From Paramyrothecium sp. XJ0827 (taxonomy: Eukaryota > Ascomycota > Sordariomycetes > Hypocreales > Stachybotryaceae): 64,000 nt of DNA. The notes beneath the pieces are model-generated. The model ran no database searches. It was not told the DNA's origin and saw nothing but the letters and a program-made list of their open reading frames with translations. Position numbers and translations under genes: made by a program. The stretch lies in the NCBI GenBank assembly GCA_020881915.1, contig JAJFPB010000009.1, positions 2,728,001 to 2,792,000 of the forward strand, in the 5' to 3' direction. Position 1 is the first letter of the stretch, and each line of letters starts with the position of its first letter. Shown here piece after piece: positions 55,359 through 64,000 of this stretch.

Positions 55359-57859
55359 TAGTGGTAAGAGTAAATACGAAGACCTAACTTGAGTGGTGGA
55401 GATATCAAGGTCGACAATTAGCCGCTTTAGATAGAGATTCAGCCTTCTTAGGTTGAGCAATTATATAAATCTCATGCTAAGAATAGCCCAGCCGTAAAGC
55501 TATTCGCGATTTTTTTGGCACATCCGATTAAAGTTTTGGTCGATTCTTAACAGGACATCACACCCTTTCATCCAACCTCCACATCACCATCGCATCAATG
55601 CTGGTGTTGCAGTGGCCCATAATTAGGAGGCCAATTGACCCAAGCGGGACATCTTCCGAGTAAAAGCTGTTCTGATGATCAATTGGTTGGTTGGGTGGTC
55701 AGCCCTTGACCAGCATTGTAGCAGTGGATTCAGACGCACAATCTGAGGGTTGAATTAATGGCAATGCATTCGATGCCTGAGCCCATACAAATCGGATCAT
55801 ACTGGGCCAAAAGGTGATGCCAGTCAGACGTCAGAGAAGCTCCATTGTATAGCTTGATTACATCTTGCCAGACACCCATTGGCAAGCTCAAGGGACATAC
55901 CGACAGCTTTACACGATGCGGTTGTAATTACGAGACATGGAGTTCCGTCCTCAGATCGGGACGTTGCACATTGGTCCGTCTGATAAGGTGCTCGGCGTTG
56001 GCTTTGCCGGGGCCGAGTTTGCCGCATGACCTACAGAATGCAAGAACGACGCGAATTTCACGTAAATGACATGCGACTTTCTCCAACTCTTTGGGCGCAC
56101 AATATCGTATCTAATGACTGCGGTTCGCGAAGACTGCTCCGCTCCTCAGGACGGGAACATGACCGAGTACGATTAGGAGAGTAGTGATCAATCTTGTGAC
56201 CATTGGCGAGCATAGATGTCCCACGCAGTGACCAATGGTGGTTGCCTTCGGCTCTTTTGACTTTGACCTTCTCCCCAAGCAGCGGCGAGCAACGTTCAAT
56301 GACGAAGTCACAGCCCTCACTCAGGGTATGGAGCTAGCCCGACAGTGAGAAAGTGTGGTTCTGAGCTTAGCTTATCCTAGCTGGCCTCATTCACGAGGAC
56401 CCGGCCAATGTAGTCGGCTTGCAGACGTTGGGGAGCTTCTCGGGAGTGATGGCAGGGATGCCTCTCCAGTACAGTATTGGGTTTCTCGGTAGGGTGGATT
56501 AGCTGAGAGATCGGTTGTCTCAAGGGATCGGCCGAGACCCCCGAGATCTAGGCAACCAGCCCATCTGGTGGCTTGTGTGTTCTCACACTTGCAGCGGCTA
56601 GACGCAACAAAAGCAAGTTCATTCCGAGTTTCTGGAAGAAAGCGCGGCAGGCATCAAATCACATGCGACTCCAATGCACCGGCTTGTCTCTCTTTAGAGA
56701 CTTGACTTCGGCACACGCCGAAACCCAAGGTGCGAACCTATACTCAAACCACTTGAACCGGCTGACTGGATGATGTCTTTGATTATGGAGTCTAGTGCCC
56801 ATTACTCTGTTGTGGGGAATGAACTATTTACTTCACCGAGATGCCGCAAAGATGAGTTGCTGGGACCAAAACGGCACCGCTTGTCTCACTCCGCTTATCT
56901 CATAGAGATGGTGGCACAGCTGCGGCTTGGTCAGTGCCCCCATGACGATTAGTGATTAGCTCAAATGAATCAATCAATTTCTAATGTATTTATCTTAGAA
57001 GTACTAGATGATACCATTATGACGGGCATGAAGTAGGCAAGTCATTGCCCTGTATTTTGGTTCATGACCAAAGCAGGAAAAGGTCTTTGTACTGTAACGC
57101 AGGAGATTTTTTCAATAGTGCAATACTGTCTTATGAATGGATAAGAATTGCTGACCGGAACTAAGAGTCAATCTCGTTCCCGGCATTTCGGTTGGTGTGA
57201 ATCGGGGTTCGTGACAGACCCATACCCTTTCATATTCCTTGGAGCTGAAGTCTTGATCGCGTACCTGAGACAGCGGAGATTGGACAAGACAGAGCAAAGG
57301 TCGCTGCCTGCGGACTAGTGGCGGGAGACGGAAACTACCGCCCCGCATAATTCTTGAGGGAAGTATGGAATATCTTGAAGAACTGGTGCGTCCGAAGCCT
57401 GCAGGTCTTGTGGCTTTGCATGCTCGACTGCGATTTGGATCTACAGTGGAAATGTGAATTCGACAGAAGAAGAAAGAATACGCTTCTAAGTAATTGGAAA
57501 CAAAACATCGTGAACACACGAAATATAAGTACGATTAGATGAGTGGGACGAAGTCAGCACTCCATGTCGAGAAGCTCTCCAGACATGGATCCAAATAGGC
57601 TATACTGCTACTAGAGTTTCTCGCACGATGCATTGTGTCACTACGATGTGCTCAGTCGCCACCGTATTCTGATCTCATGTGCTGTGTTAGACTATTGACT
57701 GATCCGCCATTAGATGATGCTGTACCAAGACACAGTGATACGCAATGACAATGTCAAGTCAGCCGTAGATATCCGGCCGAGTTTTTTCGGGGCGTCGATA
57801 CCGTGGTCGAAGCATGATCATTCGTGAGTCTGCATCGGAAAGGATCAATCGAAAAGCCT
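55359..57859. other. Longest gene-poor stretch of the window
   Basis: About 2.5 kb. Small ORFs occur on both strands (56111-56320 and 57112-57519 minus; 56573-56773 plus), none with a recognisable domain. A short plus-strand frame near 56240-56345 reads GSFDFDLLPKQRRATFNDEV before a stop, possibly a gene relic. Confidence 0.45.
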
Positions 57860-57867
57860 TATAAAAG
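57860..57867 (+). promoter_or_regulatory. TATA box
   Basis: TATAAAAG, 104 bp upstream of the ATG of the Pro/Val repeat protein. Confidence 0.55.
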
Positions 57868-57963
57868 ATCTTCCTCGGCCCAAGAAAGCCATGTTACTTC
57901 TCATCCTCACACTCGTTACATTCCGCTTGCCTTGCTCCTACTAGACTTCGACCCGTCGCAAAT

Positions 57964-59393
57964 ATGAGACTTACTCCCATCATTACCGTCACGCTGGCCA
58001 CTCATGCTACTGCGCTTGTGGCCAGGGTTCGTTCGGATCCAAAGAGTCCAGGGTTAAAAGAACGAACCGACTTAGCACCAAAAGTTGTCGCCGCACCAAA
58101 GGTCGTCCCCGTTCCGGGAGGGAAGGCACCTGTGAGTTTCTAGAAAACCTTCCACCAAGTATTGGATCTTTGGCTGACTCCTTGCAGCTGGGCCCGGTGG
58201 TAGAAGGCGTCGTTGAAGTAGTGGAATGCTTGGTGGACGGCCTCGGCCTTATTCCGGCCGCCCTTGCCGAGAAGCTGGGTCTTAAATGCACGGCAAATAT
58301 CCCCAAAGTCCTGCCCACGCTTCCTACGGATGTGGTGTCCGGTCTACCGGCCGCACCCAAGATACCGCTGGGCGACCCGCTTAAAGGGCCTGCCGCCGGA
58401 CTTCCGAATTTGACGCCGAAGTATCCTCCTAAACTCTCGGCTCCGGCTCTTCCAGCTGTTCCCGTCAAGGTTCCAGCTGTTCCCGTCAAGGTTCCTGCTG
58501 TTCCCGTTAAGGTTCCTGATGTTGCGGGGCCGGCTCTTCCAGCTGTTCCCGTCAAGGTCCCTGATGTACCTGTCAAGGTCCCTGATATTCCCGTCAAGGT
58601 CCCTGATGTTCCTGTCAAGGTCCCTGATCTGCCTGTTAAGGTCCCTGATGTTCCCGTCAAGGTTCCTGATGTTCCTGTTAAGGTTCCTGATGTTCCTGTC
58701 AAGGTCCCTGATCTACCTGTTAAGGTCCCTGATGTTCCTGTTAAGGTCCCTGATCTGCCTGTTAAGGTTCCTGATCTGCCTGTCAAGGTTCCTGATGTTC
58801 CCGTCAAGGTCCCTGATGTTCCCGTCAAGGTCCCTGATGTTGCAGCTCCGGCTCTTCCAGCTCTACCTGTCAAGGTTCCTGCAGTTTCGGATCTCCCCGT
58901 TGATGTTCCTGCTGCCGCTCCTCCAGCTCTTCCAGACCTGCCCGTCAAGGCTCCTGCAGTTTCGGATGCTCTTCCGGCTCTTCCCGTGGAGGCTCCTGCT
59001 GCCGCTCCTCCAGCTCCTCCAGACTCGCCCGTCAAAGCGCCTGCAGTTTCGGATGCTCTTCCAGCTCTCCCCGTTGAGGCCCCTGTTGCCGCTCCTGTTG
59101 CCGATACTCCGGCTCTCCCTATCCAGGCTCCTTCCGCTCCGGTTCCAGGTCCGTTAACGGCCCCAGCACCGGCGGCCCCGAAACCTGCTGCTCCAGCAGT
59201 TCCAGTTCAGGCACCTGTTGTTGCGCCGCCAGCTGCTCCCGTGCCGGCTGTCCCTGCTGTCCCTGCTTCCCCGGCTCAAGCTCCAGCTCCAGCGCCTCTG
59301 GCCCCCGCCGCGCCTGTTGCAGCTGTTCCGAGACCCGCTGCTCCAGCCCCGGTTGTTGTTCGTCCGGCTGCTCCGGCTCGCTTGCCCATTTAG
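57964..59393 (+). CDS. Secreted Pro/Val-rich heptapeptide-repeat protein
   Basis: Exons 57964-58131 and 58188-59393 (56-nt intron) encode 457 residues. The N-terminus MRLTPIITVTLATHATALVA is a signal peptide. Residues 57-130 form a short ordinary region (VVEGVVEVVECLVDGLGLIP). Then a heptad array PVKVPDV or close variants (A/D, V/I/L exchanges) holds PVKVP 18 times, fourteen of them head to tail, and passes into an Ala/Pro-rich part to the end (APALPALPV, VEAPAAAPPAP). Charged Lys and Asp alternate with Pro and Val, so a polyproline-type rod in the cell wall or matrix seems likely. No GPI signal: the protein ends APARLPI. A TATA box stands 104 bp upstream. I do not recognise a named family, and the opposite strand is also open over the array. 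Confidence 0.8.
58455..58845. repeat. 21-bp coding minisatellite
   Basis: Tandem units like GTTCCTGTCAAGGTCCCTGAT with third-base variation (C/T, GTC/GTT) encode the heptad array of the secreted repeat protein. Units are very alike, so copy number could vary between strains. Confidence 0.9.
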
Positions 59394-60537
59394 CTCCTCG
59401 CCTTCTAGACTCATCTAGAATCGGCCATGGCTGGATGTTACTCCTCGTCGGGCTGAAACAACACACGAAGTAACAGCAACAATAGCTATATTTCTAGATT
59501 TTCATTTACTAGCTCTATTTCTTTTGCCTCACCGCCTTCTAATAAGTAGTTCTTCAATCAATTGAATTCTCGGACTCTTATCGTAGCACGAACAAGTTAT
59601 AGCAGTATTAGTGATGAGCTGCTAACTTGCTGATAAATTAAAGTACTATGGATTGAAACCTTGTTATTTTGCTCGTCTTGGTTGTTTTACTGCGATGATA
59701 GGACTCTCCCATTACCCTGCCCTACCTTAACAGAGGAAGGAAGCTCTTGTGTTGATGTGAAGAATAATGTTAAAATGGCAAACCAGGACAAGGCAAAACA
59801 GCACTCCTGGCTCATCTCTCCCTAGAATGCACGGCGCAAAGATCAAACCTCCATTCAGCAATGAGCTTTTTGTCTCTGTGAATGGGTATCATGAGATACA
59901 TGTAGGCAGTCAAGGACTGCAATCCAGATTGGTAGATCGGCCTGCTTACTGTGCCGCCTATTGACGTAGCAATTGGGTTTGCCCAGGCAAAACGATAATC
60001 AACAACCTTGATAACCGTGATAATACATGTTTTGAGATTTATTGAGTTGCCTACGTATGCCGCGACTCGATTATGTCTGGATATTGGACTGCTAGTTGCC
60101 AGCACGATATGGCGCGAGGCTCTGCCCAGCCGAGGGCAACTCTCATTCTCTCATTGATGGGGTTGGAGTCTCTGTGCGTTCCGAGTAGCCCCCGCTGGCT
60201 CGGGGCGTGACGACTTCATCGCGTTGTCTGTCATGCACATCCATTTCCCTCGTTGAGCTGATTCGAGTACCTACCTAGATTGCTTGAAACAGGCATCCGG
60301 GCGAATAGACAGACGGCCCGGTGCCAACAGCTGCAAATTTGGTGCGATGCGGTGCCATGAGTGCTGTGAGTGGCAGCCGGCAACCAGCAGAGCAGCTGCA
60401 GTCACATGACACGCGACGTCTACAACACAGGTCTCTACCTTACGAAGCACTCTCGCCATCTCGCCAGAGAACAAGCAGCGAGCACGAGGCCATCCGTGCC
60501 GTTTGTCTGCCTCCTTCCTGCACTCCCTCATTCTGAG
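59394..60537. other. Intergenic, no gene seen
   Basis: About 1.1 kb. The open minus-strand frame at 60271-61029 is antisense to the amidase gene and its upstream sequence. The amidase reading frame is open from about 60370 on the plus strand, so its 5' exon or longer N-terminus could lie here. Confidence 0.45.
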
Positions 60538-62954
60538 ATGATGAGTGGACTCGGGCCCAGCTTGGGGGCAACCTTGGCCGTGGTGCGCAACGTGCCGTTC
60601 TACATGCCATCCGTTTACCACCGCTTCGCTCCAGGCGCCCTTCGACCGGTTGAAGGCGCCGAGTCGACCTCGCCTCCCAAGGCTCATTTCGATCCGTCTC
60701 ACGAGGCTCATTTCGTTCCCGTCACACTGTTGACTGCCCTCCACGGACTTTCTCTCGGCGATGCTCTCGAAGAATTGCTCAGCAAAGACGACGTCATTAA
60801 CCGCGGCTTCTTCCATCATCTCCTTCTCTCCGACGATGTTGAGACTCCTAGCGACGGCCTTTCCGCACTGGCCAAGTCGTGGAACATCTCGTCCATCCAG
60901 AGAGTTTCGCCCCAGCAAACACCACTTCCACGCTCCGGTCCTTATTCCATTTCTCCCAGCACCCAGGGCTTGCATCAAGCATGGCGACTGTACGAGGACA
61001 CTGCCGCCACGCTCGTGTGTCCAGTACATCCCGCCCCGGACGGTTGTGGCAGGTGAGTCCGAACCATCGCATCAAGCGTCTCTTTCAAACTGCTTACAGA
61101 CAATGTCCGTGCCCCAGCTTCTATGTTCCCCTGACAGCAGGAGTGCCCGTCCCAAGCCGACTCTATTTCCCAGAGCCGTCCCCAGCACTGCCGCTCTCTG
61201 GTCTGCGAGTCGTCATCAAAGACAACATCGACCTCAAGGGCGTTCCGACGAGCGCGGGCAATAAGGCCTTCAGGGAGCTGTACGGGCCAAGGCCAGAGAC
61301 AGCGACCTGTGTCCAGCGACTGATCGACGCCGGTGCCATTGTCGTGGGGAAAGCAAAAACCGCCCAGTTTGCTTCCGGAGCCAATGCACGGGATTGGATC
61401 GATTATCAACCATCCTTCAACATCCGAGCTGATGGGTATCAGGACCCGGGATGTAGTAGCGCCGGGAGCGCGTCGGCCGTCGCCGCATACGAATGGCTTG
61501 ACATCGCCATTGCAACTGACAGTATGCACCTCCCCCTCCCTTCTCTTCTGAAAATGCATCTTCTAATAAACCCATTCCAGCATTCGGAAGCGTCATTAAC
61601 CCGGCTGCCGACCATGGTGTGTTCGGCTTGCGACCTACGTTTGGCACCATCCCGACGGATGGAGTTGTGCCCATGTCCAAGTTAGTTGATTTGATCTGGT
61701 GTAGCATTCCCAGTACGCTGACTGACACAATACAAGGAACCTCGATACCGTAGGTGTCATGTCGCGCGACATTGGAAAGGCTGCAGCAGCTGCAAATGTC
61801 ATGGCCCACCGCAACAGCTCAGACACTTGTTCGGCGGTTGCCGAGCTGATTGTCCCGTCGGACATGTTCCCTACCGATGAAGCAGTCCAGGCAATTTATG
61901 ATCGTTTCATTAAGCAGTTCGGCAGATTCTTAGGTATCGGGACAACTTCTGTGAACCTCAACGACAATTTTGTCGAGGACAAGGTCCTCGGAGGCGCCTC
62001 GCCGGGGGATTCTCTTGGTGATGTAGCACTTCCTCCCTGTCCAAAAAGACTTCTTGCAACGAGCTGACCGGCTTGAGACCACACCTCAAATCCATCTCTA
62101 CGATTGCTACCATCATCTTATCGGTTTTCGCCAACACTACCGTGAGCAGTTCGGTAAAGAAGCATTTGCCGATCCTTACATTATCTACAAATGGTACGTA
62201 TGTCGATACGGAGCTTTCAGTCACGCGACTTTCTGCGCCTCTATCAGCTGACTTTACCTGATTCCGCGGCTAATATGAGCTAACTAGGGGCCTGGGCGAA
62301 AAAGAAGCCGAAGCCGACTACAACACTGCCCTGGCTCAGAAACAGGCAGTCGAGACATGGTGAAGCACAAGATCCTACCCCAGCCATTGAGCAACAAAGC
62401 TGGTACTACACTGGGGAAAATAGTCCTCATACCAAATGGGAGAGTGAAGCCAAAATATCGTCACCAATACAAAAAGTGCGTCCCTGAGCGTGTTGGTCTT
62501 TGCTTTGTTAACCGGCGACAGCAATGAACCGTTCGAGAAAGGCGCCAAGATGAAGCAAGGATATGGTTACAAGACCACGACACTATTCAACTTGGCTGGA
62601 TTGCCGATGCTCAATGTTCCAGGTACGTCAAACCTCTTGGCCAAGAAGGAAGAGGGAGCAGGAAGAATAACGGGAAGAGAGTAAGCTGACTGTTACCAAC
62701 GCAAAGTCGGTCAAGTTCCATACCACTCATCCGTGACCAATCGGCAAGAATGGCTCCCCACGAGTATTTTGTTGGCAGGGCCTGCAGGTGAGACGAGATG
62801 TTTCCTTGCTGAAAGCACCAGTGATACTGACAGCCACAAAGGTAGCGAAACGGAATTGATGGAGCTTGTCAAGGACTTTTTGCAGAATGCAGGAGAGTTC
62901 AAGGACATTGTAGCCACTGGTGCCGTTGGCTATACCCAGCCGGCAAGACTATAA
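60538..62954 (+). pseudogene. Amidase-signature family gene with one apparent frameshift
   Basis: Exons 60538-61052, 61100-61521, 61581-61680, 61737-62017, 62049-62193, 62288-62475, 62522-62622, 62707-62787 and 62842-62954 follow the long fungal amidase family along its whole length. Catalytic Lys is in VVIKDNIDLKG, and the Ser-cisSer region is CSSAGSASAVAAYEW; both look functional. LRPTFGTIPTDGVVPMSK and the C-terminal YHSSVTNRQEWLPTSILL are also family-like. In exon 6 the frame hits TGA at 62361 after QAVETW, while the family continues one frame over from 62363 (KHKILPQPLSNKAG), so one base is lost or gained. That would remove about 130 residues, though not the catalytic centre. A sequencing error is equally possible. 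The start may be further 5'. Confidence 0.75.
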
Positions 62955-63612
62955 ATGGCGAGACCTGTGGCTCAAGAGCTACAGAATGAGAACTACGGCG
63001 AATGAGGAGGAACGAGGACGACAATGTGATTGACCAAGGTAGCTGAACGATGACTACAAGTCTCCTCTAATCAGAAGATTTTGGCTGAGCTGGGACCCAT
63101 CTGCCAGACTGAGGCCGCGTCGATGCCAACGCAGGGTCCGTTTTGAGGAACGAGGGCCTTCTGTTTTCCATTCGTAGGAGTTTGTAACTATTCTGCAAAA
63201 TCGACGCGTCGGAACATATCCAGCCCGAGCACAAGAACAATTAGGAAGGAAAAGAATGAATCGCTCACCAGTCCTCTCCATGGTTGCAAAGAAAATGCTG
63301 TCCCCTAACTGGGTCCGCGAGCCAAATGTAGAAGGGCTTCTGAACGAAGACTTCGCCCTTGGTGTAGTCTCCCGAGCGCCCTTTGAGCCAGGGTTTGGCT
63401 TCCCGGTGCTCGGGTGTGCAGGTTCCGACTTCATCAACAATATTTTGATACCAAGACTGCGAAAGGCGCAGAGTCTGGCTCCGTCATGGCTGGTTTGCTC
63501 GATAAAAGTCTTCTTCGAGCATATTTGAGACGTTGGAGATGCCGAGGCGGTATCTGAAGAACTTCAGCTAGTACGGAGGAAGGTTAATTGACGCAAAGCC
63601 AGTCGAGTTTTG
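62955..63612. other. Intergenic, no supported gene
   Basis: About 0.65 kb. A plus-strand frame at 63256-63528 (90 aa) and an overlapping minus-strand one at 63054-63440 (128 aa) compete; neither has a recognised domain or signal peptide, so I call neither. Confidence 0.35.
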
Positions 63613-64000
63613 ATGTGGATGAAGCCTTTTGGCAAACTCGCTTGGACACAGCTTCCTAGTTGTAGATGCAAACACATGACGAGGGAGTGCGCCGACACTT
63701 CCTGTCCTCAATGTAGTCACTATAAAAGCTGGACTCAGCAGCGACTGGCCGGCCAACTGGCAAGTTCCATCGAGGGAGTATGGAGTGTCGTTTGTGTCGA
63801 GTATGAAGGAAAACTTACTCTGGAGGACTGGTCTACCATGAACAGCGTCAGGTGTGCCAAAGACGTGGTCAGCGAGTTGTCAGATGGCAACGGAGCCTGT
63901 GGCAACCGAAAACTGCCAAAGTGGAGCAGGCCATTCGGCGATGCCATCAACTACATTCACTCAGTCATGTCGTTGGCTGACAAATCTGTCCCGTTCAGTG
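63613..64000 (+). CDS. Partial Cys-rich protein running off the right edge
   Basis: An open plus-strand frame without stop to the window end (129 codons from the ATG at 63613; open from 63592). It reads a Cys/His cluster, SCRCKHMTRECADTSCPQC, then a well-formed globular-looking stretch (SIEGVWSVVCVEYEGKL, RCAKDVVSELSDGNGAC, KLPKWSRPFGDAINYIHSVM). The spacing C-x-C-x7-C-x4-C-x2-C suggests zinc binding. Third-codon composition is that of coding sequence, and the opposite frame (63735-63950) is Ser/Leu noise. An upstream exon is possible because the ATG context is ordinary. I do not know the family. Confidence 0.5.
   Translation, partial: MWMKPFGKLAWTQLPSCRCKHMTRECADTSCPQCSHYKSWTQQRLAGQLASSIEGVWSVVCVEYEGKLTLEDWSTMNSVRCAKDVVSELSDGNGACGNRKLPKWSRPFGDAINYIHSVMSLADKSVPFS

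Noticed and set aside
56240..56345. Short coding-like peptide in the large gene-poor stretch
   Set aside because: Only about 35 codons before a stop, no flanking support; mentioned as a possible relic only.
58455..58845. CRISPR-like regular repeat
   Set aside because: Units are contiguous without spacers and encode a protein heptad; the genome is eukaryotic.
58007..59035. 342-codon minus-strand frame of GTLTGTSG-like repeats
   Set aside because: Exact antisense of the 21-bp array of the secreted repeat protein; the plus-strand gene has signal peptide, intron and TATA box, the minus frame has none.
60271..61029. 252-codon minus-strand frame
   Set aside because: Antisense to the first exon of the amidase and its upstream region; composition is not that of a known domain.
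63054..63440. 128-codon minus-strand and 90-codon plus-strand overlapping frames
   Set aside because: They compete for the same DNA, and neither shows a domain, signal peptide or splice extension that I can support.

Overview
The window is nuclear DNA of a filamentous ascomycete (Pezizomycotina). The genes are cut by short spliceosomal introns (mostly 40-100 nt, GT-AG with CTAAC/CTGAC-like branch sites, one GC-AG), and the families are typical of that group: PDR-type ABC transporter, HET-domain protein, Zn2Cys6 factor, F-box/ankyrin protein, tannase, BBE-like oxidase and a Tad1-like LINE relic. No species is named. Exon coordinates were worked out by hand from splice signals, reading phase and remembered family conservation; none is checked against transcripts.

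Left part (1-11.6 kb): a PDR/ABCG transporter cut by the left edge (+), a secreted FAD-linked oxidase with a 25-nt micro-exon (-), and a tannase/feruloyl-esterase-like protein (+). Together they could suit handling and export of phenolics, but no regulator is seen. From 12.5 to 13.8 kb lies a broken alpha/beta-hydrolase relic next to a 300-bp AT-only-like block.

Middle (14-31 kb): a DCR2/SIA1-like metallophosphoesterase, a small secreted NTF2-like protein, then an Hsp70-like ATPase (-) divergent from a single-pass Ser/Thr-rich membrane protein (+), followed by an unknown soluble protein and a MATE transporter. From 26.3 to 28.4 kb is a graveyard: a frameshifted LINE and a second relic of the same hydrolase family as at 12.5 kb. 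Then comes a secreted Cys-rich repeat protein with a But2-like C-terminus (-).

Right-centre (31-50 kb): the first exon of a P450 without the rest, a secreted protein-arginine deiminase with intact catalytic residues (-), an unknown two-exon protein, an F-box/ankyrin protein (-), a secreted eight-exon metallo-beta-lactamase-fold protein, a large predicted regulator joining Zn2Cys6, a bZIP-like basic segment and a C-terminal Cys/His region, and a type-I membrane protein (-) divergent from a HET protein.

Right end (50-64 kb): HET protein, SnoaL-like protein, rhamnogalacturonan-acetylesterase-like SGNH hydrolase, a secreted Pro/Val repeat protein with 18 copies of PVKVP, an amidase with one apparent frameshift, and an open Cys-rich reading frame running off the right edge. 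There is no tRNA, rRNA or CRISPR that I could see. The window reads as accessory, fast-turning fungal sequence: secreted proteins, membrane proteins and gene relics separated by long gene-poor stretches.
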